Shown piece after piece: positions 55,337 to 64,000 of a DNA stretch of 64,000 nucleotides (position 1 is its first letter; the number at the start of each line of letters is the position of its first letter). Position numbers and translations under genes: made by a program. The notes beneath the pieces were generated by a model that ran no database searches, was not told the origin of the DNA, and saw nothing but the letters and a program-made list of their open reading frames with translations. The DNA comes from Erwinia psidii (GTDB lineage: Bacteria; Pseudomonadota; Gammaproteobacteria; Enterobacterales; Enterobacteriaceae): contig NZ_RHHM01000002.1 of assembly GCF_003846135.1 (NCBI RefSeq), forward strand, positions 305,322 to 369,321. The letters run 5' to 3'.

Positions 55337-56497
55337 TTAACGCAGTTTTATCCTCAACAGCGTATAACCCACCACGGCAGAAACCACCGAACCGGTAAGA
55401 ATACCCAGTTTAGCCAGCGTTATCGTCTCTGGATGCGCAGTGTCAAAAGCAAGCGAAGAGATAAATATCGACATGGTAAAGCCGATGCCGCACAGTACAC
55501 CAATTGCTGCAATATCACGCATTTGTGTCCCTCGCGGCAGGACCGCAATATGCAGCTTCACCGCCAGCCAGCAAATTAACGTAATCCCCACCGGCTTGCC
55601 GATAAACAGGCCAAGAATGATGCCCAGCGGTACGGTGGAAAACACCCCGTCAAGCGAGACACCGCGTAAAGCAACACCTGCGTTGGCAAAGGCGAACAGT
55701 GGCAGGATAAGCCAACTGACCCACGGTGCCAGACTGTGAGACAGGTGGATTGCCGGAGAATGGCCATTCTGTTTCTCCAGCGGTACAAAGAAGCCAACAA
55801 TCACCCCCGCCAGCGTGGCATGCACGCCCGATTTCAGTATAGCTATCCACAACACCATCCCCACCAGCATGTAGACAGCGATGTTACGTATGCCCAGCCT
55901 GTTCAGTAATGCCAGCATCACAACTGCCCCGGCAGCCACACCCAGTGAAACCGGTGAAAGTTGCTGGGTATAAAAGAAAGCAATAATCAGGATGGCACCA
56001 AGATCGTCAATGACCGCCAGCGCCATCAGAAATATCTTCAGGGCAGGCGGTACGCGGCTACCGAGCAGTGCCAGAATACCTAACGCAAAAGCGATATCCG
56101 TGGCCGTTGGGATCGCCCACCCGCGCACTGCCAGCGAGTCATGGTGATTGAGCAGCGCATAAATCACCCCCGGTGCCATCATTCCGCCAACTGCCGCGAT
56201 CAGCGGGAATATCGCCCGCTCACGCGATGCAAGAGAGCCGGATACCAGCTCATGCTTTACCTCCAGCCCGATCATTAAGAAGAACAGCGCCATCAGCGCA
56301 TCGTTGATCCATAACAGTAAATTTTTACTGATATCCAGCGGCCCAAAGCGGAATTCAACCGGCATGGCAAGAATGTCCTGATATGTCTGCTGGGTAGCAG
56401 CATTATTTGCCAGAAACATCGCTACCACCGCCGCGACAAGCAATACCACGCCGCCTGTGGCTTCGTTTTTCAGCAGCCGTTCAAGCGTTAATTTCAT
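55337..56497 (-). CDS. nhaA: Na+/H+ antiporter NhaA
   Basis: Inner-membrane electrogenic antiporter (2 H+ in, 1 Na+ out) for sodium and alkaline pH homeostasis. The 386 residues (E. coli 388) form about twelve helices. The transport aspartate pair is present in [15 protein letters not shown] (D163/D164 equivalent), as are ATDIAFALG and [19 protein letters not shown]. The regulator gene nhaR, which follows nhaA in E. coli, is missing; rpsT comes next. Confidence 0.96.
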   Translation of the reverse strand: MKLTLERLLKNEATGGVVLLVAAVVAMFLANNAATQQTYQDILAMPVEFRFGPLDISKNLLLWINDALMALFFLMIGLEVKHELVSGSLASRERAIFPLIAAVGGMMAPGVIYALLNHHDSLAVRGWAIPTATDIAFALGILALLGSRVPPALKIFLMALAVIDDLGAILIIAFFYTQQLSPVSLGVAAGAVVMLALLNRLGIRNIAVYMLVGMVLWIAILKSGVHATLAGVIVGFFVPLEKQNGHSPAIHLSHSLAPWVSWLILPLFAFANAGVALRGVSLDGVFSTVPLGIILGLFIGKPVGITLICWLAVKLHIAVLPRGTQMRDIAAIGVLCGIGFTMSIFISSLAFDTAHPETITLAKLGILTGSVVSAVVGYTLLRIKLR

Positions 56498-56652
56498 CAG
56501 AACCTTCCCTGCAAAGAGAAAAAATTAAGGTGAGCAAGCATACCCGCTTTCGCTGCCCTGAAAAATAGTTTATCGGCCGCTTTACTCCTGGCATGTTCGT
56601 CCCGTCAGGAGGGAAGGGAATAGCGAGAGCGTCCGGGCCCGCTGAGTGTAAA

Positions 56653-56683
56653 AAAACGGACAGCATCTCAGGCTGTCCGTTTT
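56653..56683. terminator. Terminator between dnaJ and nhaA
   Basis: Perfect inverted repeat AAAACGGACAGC-ATCTCAG-GCTGTCCGTTTT flanked by A-run on the left and T-run on the right, 20 bp after the dnaJ stop. It ends dnaKJ on the minus strand; its symmetry would also allow plus-strand termination. Confidence 0.9.
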
Positions 56684-56702
56684 CACCATCAGAGCATCAG
56701 CT

Positions 56703-57842
56703 TTAACGGGTCAAATCATCAAAAAACTTCTTCACGCCGTCGAAGAAGCGCTTCGAGCGTGGGCTGTTTTTCTCGCCGCTGGGACCACCAAAGCTCTCTT
56801 CAAGCTCACGCAACAGCGCTTTTTGCTTGTCACTCAGGCTGACCGGCGTTTCCACTACCACGCGGCACAGCAAATCGCCCTGCACACCACCACGAACCGA
56901 CTTAACGCCCTTGCCACGCATACGGAACAACTTGCCGGTCTGTGTCTCGGAAGGCACTTTCAGCTTCACGCGACCATCAAGAGTGGGGACTTCAATTTCA
57001 CCACCCAGTGCGGCCATCGCAAAATTAATCGGCACTTCACAGTAAAGGTTACTCTCTTCACGTTCGAAGATAGGATGCTTGCGTACCGAAACCTGGACAT
57101 AGAGATCGCCCGCAGGCGCACCGTGCTCACCGGCTTCGCCCTCGCCGCTCAGACGAATACGATCGCCGGTGTCAACACCCGCCGGAATTTTCACCGACAA
57201 CGTTTTGGATTTCTCCACCCGGCCATGTCCATGACAGGACTGACAAGGATCTTTGATTATCGAGCCACGACCATGACAGGTTGGACAAGCCTGCTGTACG
57301 CTGAAGAAGCCCTGGCGCATCTGTACCTGGCCCTGACCGTGGCAGGTCGGACAACTCTGCGGCTGCGTACCGGGTTTCGATCCACTACCGTGACATTTAT
57401 CACACTCTTCCAGCGCAGGAATACGGATCTCTTTGGACACGCCGCGCACGGCTTCTTCAAGCGTCAGTTCCATGTTATAGCGTAAATCGGCTCCGCGCGC
57501 GGCGCGCTGCTGACGGCGACCTCCGCCGAAAATGTCACCGAACACGTCGCCAAAGATATCGCTGAAATCAGCACCACCGCCGCCAAAACCGCCGCCGCCG
57601 CCGCCCATACCACCCTGTTCAAAAGCGGCATGACCGTACTGATCGTAAGCCGCACGCTTTTGCGCGTCGGTAAGGATCTCGTAGGCTTCTTTCACCTCTT
57701 TAAATTTAGCTTCGGATTCTTTATCGCCTGGATTGCGGTCAGGGTGAAATTTCATCGCCAGGCGTTTATAGGCCTTTTTGATTTCACGCTCTTCCGCTGA
57801 CCTGGAAACGCCCAAAATCTCGTAATAGTCTTTCTTCGCCAT
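56703..57842 (-). CDS. dnaJ: Chaperone protein DnaJ
   Basis: Hsp40 co-chaperone that loads substrates on DnaK and stimulates its ATPase. The 379 residues show, in order, the J domain with HPD (FHPDRNPGD near residues 32-40), a G/F-rich region ([20 protein letters not shown]), four CxxCxGxG zinc repeats ([32 protein letters not shown]) and the C-terminal substrate domain. It lies 104 bp after dnaK and is cotranscribed with it. Confidence 0.98.
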   Translation of the reverse strand: MAKKDYYEILGVSRSAEEREIKKAYKRLAMKFHPDRNPGDKESEAKFKEVKEAYEILTDAQKRAAYDQYGHAAFEQGGMGGGGGGFGGGGADFSDIFGDVFGDIFGGGRRQQRAARGADLRYNMELTLEEAVRGVSKEIRIPALEECDKCHGSGSKPGTQPQSCPTCHGQGQVQMRQGFFSVQQACPTCHGRGSIIKDPCQSCHGHGRVEKSKTLSVKIPAGVDTGDRIRLSGEGEAGEHGAPAGDLYVQVSVRKHPIFEREESNLYCEVPINFAMAALGGEIEVPTLDGRVKLKVPSETQTGKLFRMRGKGVKSVRGGVQGDLLCRVVVETPVSLSDKQKALLRELEESFGGPSGEKNSPRSKRFFDGVKKFFDDLTR

Positions 57843-57946
57843 TCTGGTGTCCTGCCCTTAACATACGTGCACGGGCGTGGAGAAACTCCTACGCCCGTGG
57901 GTTAAATCAGTGTTCTTTAGCGAACACCTTGCCCGATCAGGGGCGA

Positions 57947-59863
57947 TTATTTTTTGTTGTCTTTTACTTCTTCAAATTCAGCGTCGACAACATCATCATC
58001 TTTTTTGGCAGAATCATCAGTCGCATCAGCCGTTGCACCGCCAGCAGCCTGCTGTTGAGCGAACTCCATCAGCTTGCCGGACACCTGCATCAACGCCTGC
58101 ATTTTTGCTTCAATTTCCGCCTTATCTTCACCTTTCAGCGCCGTGTTCAGATCGGTCAGTGCAGCCTCAATGGGTGCTTTGTCATCGGCTGGCAGTTTGT
58201 CACCGGCTTCATCCAGTTGCTTGCGGGTGCTGTGCGACAAATGATCGGCCTGGTTACGGGTTTGCACCAGTTCTTCGAACTTACGGTCAGATTCGGCATT
58301 GGCTTCTGCTTCGCGGACCATTTTTTCGATTTCATCATCGTTCAGACCAGAAGATGCTTTGATGGTGATCTTCTGCTCTTTGCCGCTGTTCTTATCCTTC
58401 GCGGAAACATGCAAAATACCATCCGCATCAATATCAAAGGTCACTTCCACCTGTGGCATACCGCGAGGTGCCGGCTGGATACCGTCGAGGTTGAACTGGC
58501 CCAGGGATTTATTATCCGCCGCGCGTTTACGCTCACCCTGCACGACGTGAATGGTTACCGCAGACTGGTTATCTTCCGCAGTGGAGAACACCTGGCTGTG
58601 TTTGGTTGGGATAGTGGTGTTCTTGCTGATAAGCGAGGTCATCACGCCACCCATGGTTTCAATACCCAGGGAGAGTGGCGTCACATCCAGCAGCAGAACG
58701 TCTTTCACATCACCGGCCAGTACGCCACCCTGCACCGCAGCACCAACGGCAACCGCTTCATCCGGGTTAACGTCTTTACGTGGCTCTTTACCGAAGAACT
58801 CTGCCACTTTCGACTGCACCATTGGCATACGGGTCTGACCACCCACCAGGATCACATCATTGATGTCAGATACCGACAGGCCAGCATCCTGTAAAGCCAC
58901 TTTCAACGGCTCAATAGAACGCGTCACCAGGTCTTCAACCAGAGATTCCAGTTTGGCACGGGTCACTTTAATATTCAGGTGTTTAGGACCTGTGGCATCT
59001 GCCGTAATATACGGCAGGTTAACATCGGTCTGCTGGGCAGAAGAAAGTTCGATTTTCGCCTTCTCAGCGGCTTCTTTCAGACGCTGCATCGCCAGCGGAT
59101 CGTTGTGCAGATCGATGCCCTGATCCTTTTTGAATTCTGCCACCAGGTAGTTGATCATGCGGCTGTCAAAGTCTTCACCACCCAGGTGAGTATCACCGTT
59201 GGTCGCCAACACCTCGAAGGTTTTCTCGCCGTCAACTTCATCAATTTCGATAATAGAGATATCAAAAGTACCACCGCCCAGGTCATAAACCGCAATGGTG
59301 CGGTTACCCTGACCTTTGTCCATACCGTAAGCCAGTGCGGCCGCGGTAGGTTCGTTGATAATGCGCTTAACATCCAGACCGGCAATACGGCCAGCATCTT
59401 TGGTTGCCTGACGCTGTGCATCGTTGAAGTAGGCTGGCACAGTGATAACCGCTTCAGTTACCGTTTCACCCAGATAATCTTCCGCGGTTTTCTTCATTTT
59501 TTTCAGCACTTCGGCAGAAATCTGTGGCGGAGCCATTTTCTGGCCTTTCACATCCAGCCAGGCGTCACCATTGTCAGAACCGATAATCTGATAAGGCATG
59601 ATTTTAATATCACGCTGGACTTCTTCATCCTGGAAGCGGCGACCAATCAGACGCTTGATTGCAAACAGGGTATTTTGCGGGTTAGTCACAGCCTGACGTT
59701 TAGCAGGCTGGCCGACCAGGGTTTCACCGTCCTGGGTGTAAGCAATGATGGACGGCGTGGTGCGGTCGCCCTCAGCATTCTCCAGAACACGAGCCTTGCC
59801 GCCATCCATAATAGCGACACAAGAGTTAGTTGTACCCAGGTCAATACCAATAATCTTACCCAT
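57947..59863 (-). CDS. dnaK: Chaperone protein DnaK (Hsp70)
   Basis: Central Hsp70 chaperone and regulator of sigma32 stability. The 638 residues equal the E. coli length and begin [20 protein letters not shown]. The ATPase domain contains [20 protein letters not shown] and [14 protein letters not shown]; the substrate-binding domain and lid follow, ending in an acidic tail ([14 protein letters not shown]) with the EEV motif. First gene of dnaKJ, under a sigma32 promoter annotated upstream. Confidence 0.98.
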   Translation of the reverse strand: MGKIIGIDLGTTNSCVAIMDGGKARVLENAEGDRTTPSIIAYTQDGETLVGQPAKRQAVTNPQNTLFAIKRLIGRRFQDEEVQRDIKIMPYQIIGSDNGDAWLDVKGQKMAPPQISAEVLKKMKKTAEDYLGETVTEAVITVPAYFNDAQRQATKDAGRIAGLDVKRIINEPTAAALAYGMDKGQGNRTIAVYDLGGGTFDISIIEIDEVDGEKTFEVLATNGDTHLGGEDFDSRMINYLVAEFKKDQGIDLHNDPLAMQRLKEAAEKAKIELSSAQQTDVNLPYITADATGPKHLNIKVTRAKLESLVEDLVTRSIEPLKVALQDAGLSVSDINDVILVGGQTRMPMVQSKVAEFFGKEPRKDVNPDEAVAVGAAVQGGVLAGDVKDVLLLDVTPLSLGIETMGGVMTSLISKNTTIPTKHSQVFSTAEDNQSAVTIHVVQGERKRAADNKSLGQFNLDGIQPAPRGMPQVEVTFDIDADGILHVSAKDKNSGKEQKITIKASSGLNDDEIEKMVREAEANAESDRKFEELVQTRNQADHLSHSTRKQLDEAGDKLPADDKAPIEAALTDLNTALKGEDKAEIEAKMQALMQVSGKLMEFAQQQAAGGATADATDDSAKKDDDVVDAEFEEVKDNKK

Positions 59864-59988
59864 CTAAACATCTCCCACTTAAATTCATTATAAATCAGGT
59901 TATGCACACTTAATGCGGTCTGTTTTCATCATTTCAACTCCAGACGCCGCGCTTTTTTCCGGGCACATATCCTCGGATGCCAATTAAG

Positions 59989-60016
59989 ATGGGGCCATCC
60001 TCAACCGCATCAAGGG
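59989..60016 (-). promoter_or_regulatory. Sigma32 heat-shock promoter of dnaKJ
   Basis: Minus-strand -35 CCCTTGA (60016-60010), 15-bp spacer, -10 CCCCAT (59994-59989). This is the sigma32 consensus and has the same spacing as E. coli dnaK P1 (CCCTTGA-15-CCCCAT). It lies about 125 bp upstream of the dnaK start. Confidence 0.88.
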
Positions 60017-60170
60017 GCAGAATAAAAAAATTTTTCAATTTATCGTTATCCAGATCAACATCCTCTCTGCAGTAGCTTATTATCATCCCGCGCGCGCTGG
60101 CAAAGCAGGCCTGAGCCAGCGTGAAGTAATCTTAACTATTTCAACTTATCTGTGATTTCACGGGGCATTT

Positions 60171-60740
60171 ATGCAGACCAATACGCTGGCAAATCCCGGT
60201 CCTTTAGGGCTGATGGGTTTTGGCATGACCACCATTTTACTGAATCTGCATAATGCAGGTTTTTTCCCGTTAACCTCGACCATCATCAGCATGGGGATTT
60301 TCGTTGGTGGTCTGGCACAGATTATTGCCGGGCTGCTGGAATATAAGAAGGGCAATACATTTGGCCTGACGGCATTTATCTCCTATGGTTTTTTCTGGCT
60401 GAGTCTGGTTGGCATCATCGTGCTGCCTAAGATGGCGCTGGCTGAACCAACTGACGCCACCATGCTGGGTGTTTACCTGGCGCTGTGGGGCATTTTTACC
60501 CTGTTTATGTTCTGCGGTACGTTGAAAGCGAATCGTGCATTACAGTTTGTCTTTGCCAGCCTGACCCTGCTCTTTTTCCTGCTGGCCTGGGGTAATATTG
60601 CAGGCAATCACGGCGTGTTGGTCTTCGCAGGTTATGTCGGCATCATCTGTGGAGCCAGCGCGGTTTATCTGGCGATGGCGGAAGTGATCAACGAGCAGCT
60701 GGGATGTCGCGTATTACCGATCGGTGAACGTGCCAGTTAA
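60171..60740 (+). CDS. satP: Acetate/succinate-proton symporter SatP
   Basis: GPR1/FUN34/YaaH-family inner-membrane transporter of 189 residues with six hydrophobic helices. The family motif NPGPLGLMGFGMTTILLN is at residues 8-25 and FISYGFFWLSL lies in the middle. E. coli SatP (YaaH) is 188 residues. It is divergent from dnaK, in the conserved position near mog. Confidence 0.95.
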   Translation: MQTNTLANPGPLGLMGFGMTTILLNLHNAGFFPLTSTIISMGIFVGGLAQIIAGLLEYKKGNTFGLTAFISYGFFWLSLVGIIVLPKMALAEPTDATMLGVYLALWGIFTLFMFCGTLKANRALQFVFASLTLLFFLLAWGNIAGNHGVLVFAGYVGIICGASAVYLAMAEVINEQLGCRVLPIGERAS

Positions 60741-60828
60741 GGGTTTGCGAGAGTTTTGCGTCTTTAACTCCGCACCTCCCTCACGCACCGGGTGCAAGCT
60801 TTAAACCCGCCGGGATGCTTTTCAAACT

Positions 60829-60858
60829 AAAGCCACGCTGCCAGGCGTGGCTTTAGTT
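60829..60858 (+). terminator. Terminator downstream of satP
   Basis: Perfect hairpin AAAGCCACGC-TGCCAG-GCGTGGCTTT, followed by AGTTGTTTTGG, which is a poor but present T-rich stretch. It lies 88 bp after the satP stop. Confidence 0.65.
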
Positions 60859-61009
60859 GTTTTGGTAGCGCGATCCAACGCCTACACACTGGCGACGGCC
60901 TTATTGCCAGAGGTTTCCCCACTTTTCCGGCAAAGTGGCTTTTTATCAACTGGACAAGCAGGCTTTCCTGAGATGGCTGAAAAGCGCTGAATGCGCGTCA
61001 GGCACCCGT

Positions 61010-62305
61010 TTACGTTGACGCACTGCTGTCACGATAGCTGAAATCACGCTTCAGATAAATCCCCAGCAGCAGGCCGAGCGCAGCAAGCGTGAGGACATAA
61101 TAAGCCGGTGCCATCGGCGTTACAGTCATCATCAGCGTGACCAGAATCGGTGTTAAACCGCCAAAAATGGCATAAGCCACGTTGTAGGAGAACGAAATGC
61201 CGGTAAAGCGCACCTCTGCGGGGAAAGCCCGAACCATCACATAAGGCACCGCACCTACCACGCCAACGCTGAACCCCACCGCACCATAACAGGCCAGCAA
61301 CCTCTCAGGATGCTCGCCAACCGTCTGGTAAAATATCCAGCTGCAGATCGCCAGCAGCAGACTGCCTGAAATAAACGTTTTACTGGCACCAAAACGATCG
61401 GCTGACAACCCGGCACAGAGGCACCCGGCAATCAAGGTGACGGTCGCCAGACTGTTGGCCTGCAAGGCTTGCGCCATGGCGATACCATATACTTTATGCA
61501 GCCAGGTTGGTGTCATCAGGATCACCACCACAATACCTGCGGAGAGTAGCCAGGTCAGTAACATGCCAACGGCAACAGCGCTTTTGTGGTTAACGATCAC
61601 CGCCTTTAACGGCAGTTCCGTGGCCAGGGCTTTACGGGCCTCAAGTTCTGTAAATACCGGGGTTTCCCGTAACCAGCGCCGTAAATAGAGTGCCAACAGA
61701 CCGAAGCCACCACCGATCAAAAAGGGAATACGCCATGCCCCCGCCGCGACTCCCGCCGCATCAAAGGTTTTATTAATCACCGTTGCCATCACCGAACCCA
61801 GCAAAATGCCCACGGTCAGTCCCGCCGTCAGCGTACCGCAAGCAAAGCCAACGCGCTTTTCTGGCACATGTTCGGCAACAAAGACCCAGGCCCCCGGCAC
61901 CTCCCCTCCCACGGCGGCTCCCTGCAACATGCGCAGCAGCAATAATAAAATCGGTGCCGCCACACCCAGCGTGGCGTAACCGGGCAGTAATCCCATTGCC
62001 AGCGTAGGCAGCGCCATCAGCAGGATGCTGAGACTGAACATTTTCTTGCGCCCCTGACTGTCACCAAAATGCGCCATGACGATACCGCCCAGCGGACGAG
62101 CCAGATACCCGGCGGCAAAAATAGCGAAGGTTTGTAACTGACGCAGCCAGTCTGGAATATCCGCAGGGAAAAAGAGATCGCCAATCACCGCCGCGAAAAA
62201 GACAAAAATAATAAAATCGTAGAACTCCAGTGCGCCACCCAGCGCTGCCAGAGAGAGTGTTTTATAATCCTGCCGGGTTAAACGGCGCACAGGGTTTGAA
62301 AGCAT
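61010..62305 (-). CDS. MHS-family (metabolite:H+ symporter) major facilitator transporter
   Basis: A 431-residue protein with twelve hydrophobic helices. The N-terminus GGALEFYDFIIFVFFAAVIGD, followed by AARPLGG-like GYLARPLGGIVMAHFGDSQGRKK, is the mark of the MHS subfamily (ProP, ShiA, KgtP, YhjE). LLLLRMLQGAAVGGEVPGAW and the long loop after helix 6 also fit. The substrate cannot be read from sequence; relatives move proline/betaine, citrate, shikimate or 2-oxoglutarate. It is not in the E. coli order between satP and mog, so it is an accessory gain. Confidence 0.85.
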   Translation of the reverse strand: MLSNPVRRLTRQDYKTLSLAALGGALEFYDFIIFVFFAAVIGDLFFPADIPDWLRQLQTFAIFAAGYLARPLGGIVMAHFGDSQGRKKMFSLSILLMALPTLAMGLLPGYATLGVAAPILLLLLRMLQGAAVGGEVPGAWVFVAEHVPEKRVGFACGTLTAGLTVGILLGSVMATVINKTFDAAGVAAGAWRIPFLIGGGFGLLALYLRRWLRETPVFTELEARKALATELPLKAVIVNHKSAVAVGMLLTWLLSAGIVVVILMTPTWLHKVYGIAMAQALQANSLATVTLIAGCLCAGLSADRFGASKTFISGSLLLAICSWIFYQTVGEHPERLLACYGAVGFSVGVVGAVPYVMVRAFPAEVRFTGISFSYNVAYAIFGGLTPILVTLMMTVTPMAPAYYVLTLAALGLLLGIYLKRDFSYRDSSAST

Positions 62306-62528
62306 AATGTTGCCAACCGATTCGTAAATGAAAGGTGAAAAATATCATAAGAAAATGTTAAGCGTTATCAGCAAACCCTGTATTTTCCAGCCGACAGGCG
62401 ACTGTATCCCGGCTTATTTTTCGGTAATCAGGTGGACAACAGCATATCCAACCTGAATTATCAGAGAAGACAGTATTTAACCTGCCGCCGCAGCGAAGAA
62501 GACGGAGGTTATGTCTGAGGCAGGTATG

Positions 62529-63116
62529 TTAGCTGTCTGTCCTGTATCTGGCGCTTTTAGGACGAAATGCAGCAATAACCTCGTCGTGCGTTTCCACGTA
62601 AGGGCCGTCCAGTAGCTGAATACAGTAAGGCACGCTGGCAAAAATACCCGGCACCTTCACCTGCCCCGCGTCATCCTTTAACCCTTCCAGCGTCTCTTTA
62701 ATTGACTTTGGTTGACCAGGCAGATTAATAATCAGCGATTGTTTGCGGATCACCCCGACCTGGCGGGAGAGGATCGCCGTAGGCACAAAGTTAAGGCCGA
62801 TCTGGCGCATCTGCTCACCAAAACCCGGCATTTCACGGTCGGCAACAGCCAGCGTGGCATCCGGGGTGACGTCGCGTCGGGCTGGCCCGGTTCCTCCGGT
62901 GGTGAATACCAGATGACAAAACAGCTCATCCACCAGCTCACAAATCGCATCTTCAATCATCGGTTGTTCATCCGGCACCAGGCGTTTTTCAATCACCCAC
63001 GGCGACGCCAGCGCCTGCGACAGCCAGGCTTCCAGTGCAGGCAGTCCTTCATCCTGGTAAATACCATTGGCAGCGCGATCGGAAACAGAAATTAATCCTA
63101 TACGTAATATGCTCAT
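62529..63116 (-). CDS. mog: Molybdopterin adenylyltransferase
   Basis: Adenylates molybdopterin before metal insertion in molybdenum cofactor synthesis. The 195 residues (same as E. coli) start MSILRIGLISVSDRAANGIYQDEG-like and include the signature FTTGGTGPARRDVTPDAT near residues 71-88 and NLPGQPKSIKETL in the C-terminal part. It lies downstream of talB on the same strand, as in other enterics. Confidence 0.96.
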   Translation of the reverse strand: MSILRIGLISVSDRAANGIYQDEGLPALEAWLSQALASPWVIEKRLVPDEQPMIEDAICELVDELFCHLVFTTGGTGPARRDVTPDATLAVADREMPGFGEQMRQIGLNFVPTAILSRQVGVIRKQSLIINLPGQPKSIKETLEGLKDDAGQVKVPGIFASVPYCIQLLDGPYVETHDEVIAAFRPKSARYRTDS

Positions 63117-63225
63117 CGTTTCATCACCGTAATAGCGGCCTTTGCAGGCGTGAGGGCGCGGGGATCCTGGCGGGATAAAAGAAGCATAAACAGAGAAAAG
63201 CGGGATGTACAGCGCAGGAAAAGAC

Positions 63226-63246
63226 GTGGCCGGAAAAACCGGCCAC
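63226..63246 (-). terminator. Probable terminator of talB
   Basis: Minus-strand hairpin GTGGCCGG-TTTTT-CCGGCCAC followed by GTCTTTTCC. The stem is strong, the T-tract weak, so termination may be partial. It is 8 bp after the talB stop. Confidence 0.6.
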
Positions 63247-63254
63247 CCCAGGGG

Positions 63255-64000
63255 TTACAGCAGATCGGCAATCATTTTGTCCAGTTTACCCTGGTCAATA
63301 GCGAAATTACGGATCCCCTGAGCCAGTTTGTCTACCGCCATTGGGTCCTGATTGTGCTGCCAAAAGAATTCAGACTCGGTCATTTTTGCCGGACGCGCTT
63401 TCACTTCGCCACTCCAGGAGAGTTTACGCTCCAGTGCGCCTTCGCTCTCTGCCAGCTCTTTCAGTAGTCCCGGAGAGATGGTCAGGCGGTCACAGCCAGC
63501 CAGCTCGATAATTTCACCCACGTTGCGGAAGCTGGCACCCATGACCACCGTCTCGTAACCGTGCTGCTTGTAGTATTTGTAGATTTCTGAGACAGAAACC
63601 ACGCCCGGATCTTCCTGTGGTGCATACTCTTTCTTGTCCGTATTGGCTTTGTACCAGTCAAGAATACGGCCAACAAATGGAGAGATCAGGTAAACGCCCG
63701 CTTCGGCACAGGCGCGGGCCTGAGCGAAGGAAAACAGCAGGGTCAGATTACAGTTAATGCCTTCTTTTTCCAGCTGCTCCGCCGCACGGATCCCCTGCCA
63801 GGTGGAAGCCAGTTTAATCAGAATACGGTCATTGCTGATGCCAGCATCATTATAGAGTTTGATCAGCGCACGCGCTTTGTTAACACTGCCTTCGGTGTCG
63901 TAAGAAAGGCGAGCATCAACCTCAGTCGAAATGCGACCAGGCACCAGCTTGAGAATTTCCAGACCAATGTTCACCGCCAGTTTGTCTGCAGCATACTGGA
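63255..64000 (-). CDS. talB: Transaldolase B, C-terminal part
   Basis: Pentose-phosphate enzyme that exchanges dihydroxyacetone units between sedoheptulose 7-phosphate and glyceraldehyde 3-phosphate. The gene enters from the right edge, so about the first 70 residues are missing. The visible 248 residues include [20 protein letters not shown], the Schiff-base lysine in [20 protein letters not shown] and the C-terminus [10 protein letters not shown], all matching TalB rather than TalA as I recall them. Confidence 0.95.
   Translation of the reverse strand, partial: QYAADKLAVNIGLEILKLVPGRISTEVDARLSYDTEGSVNKARALIKLYNDAGISNDRILIKLASTWQGIRAAEQLEKEGINCNLTLLFSFAQARACAEAGVYLISPFVGRILDWYKANTDKKEYAPQEDPGVVSVSEIYKYYKQHGYETVVMGASFRNVGEIIELAGCDRLTISPGLLKELAESEGALERKLSWSGEVKARPAKMTESEFFWQHNQDPMAVDKLAQGIRNFAIDQGKLDKMIADLL

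Noticed and set aside
57877..58894. Long plus-strand frames (161 and 321 codons) antisense to dnaK
   Set aside because: Shadows caused by biased codon use of a highly expressed gene; classic dnaK antisense artefact.

Overview
The window carries a chromosomal segment of an enteric gammaproteobacterium. Gene order follows the Escherichia coli 0-2 minute region (talB-mog-satP-dnaKJ-nhaA-rpsT-ribF-ileS-lspA-fkpB-ispH-dapB-carAB-folA-apaHG-rsmA-pdxA-surA-lptD-djlA-rluA-rapA-polB-yabI-thiQPB-sgrR/sgrS-leuDCBA-ilvIH-cra-mraZ-rsmH-ftsLI-murEF), given here in inverted orientation. Proteins are close to E. coli orthologues, often of identical length. Accessory genes differ: no ara operon, leuO, nhaR, kef or cai/fix genes in their usual places, a PhoN-type acid phosphatase and an MHS-type transporter are present. 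This suits Erwiniaceae (Erwinia/Pantoea-like), but the genus is an inference.

Layout: 0-5.3 kb is the dcw cluster on the minus strand, with a recognisable MraZ operator and promoter. 5.8-9.2 kb holds cra and ilvIH. 9.9-14.8 kb is leuLABCD with its four-leucine-codon leader and attenuator. 14.8-17.7 kb has a 5'-truncated Bcr/CflA efflux pseudogene, a short SgrS small RNA and its regulator sgrR. 17.7-21.1 kb is a TPP-riboswitch-controlled thiBPQ operon. 21.1-28.1 kb has yabI, SOS-type polB, rapA and rluA. 28.1-29.5 kb is a decayed stretch with a glycyl-radical activase remnant. 29.5-37.4 kb has djlA and the lptD-surA-pdxA-rsmA-apaG-apaH run. 37.5-41.6 kb is folA followed by an accessory island: an A+T-rich orphan gene with an internal repeat, an IS4-like transposase relic and an acid phosphatase. 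41.8-47.5 kb is carAB and dapB. 47.5-48.8 kb is a second accessory pocket with a double-glycine-leader bacteriocin-like gene. 48.8-54.5 kb is ribF-ileS-lspA-fkpB-ispH. 54.7-64 kb has rpsT, nhaA, dnaKJ, satP, an MHS transporter, mog and the 3' part of talB.

Most of the window is housekeeping: cell wall synthesis and division, branched-chain amino acids, thiamine uptake, outer-membrane assembly, pyrimidine/arginine and lysine/diaminopimelate supply, translation, chaperones. The most novel material is in the pockets: (1) a 59-60 residue peptide with a MccV-like leader and a glycine-rich hydrophobic core, with a small membrane ORF just upstream that could be an immunity protein; (2) a 273-residue A+T-rich orphan with a strong ribosome binding site, a 36-residue-period duplication and a basic helical tail, resembling a secreted protein in composition only; (3) a minimised SgrS lacking room for SgrT. 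All calls were made by eye from sequence and memory of family members; no searches were run.
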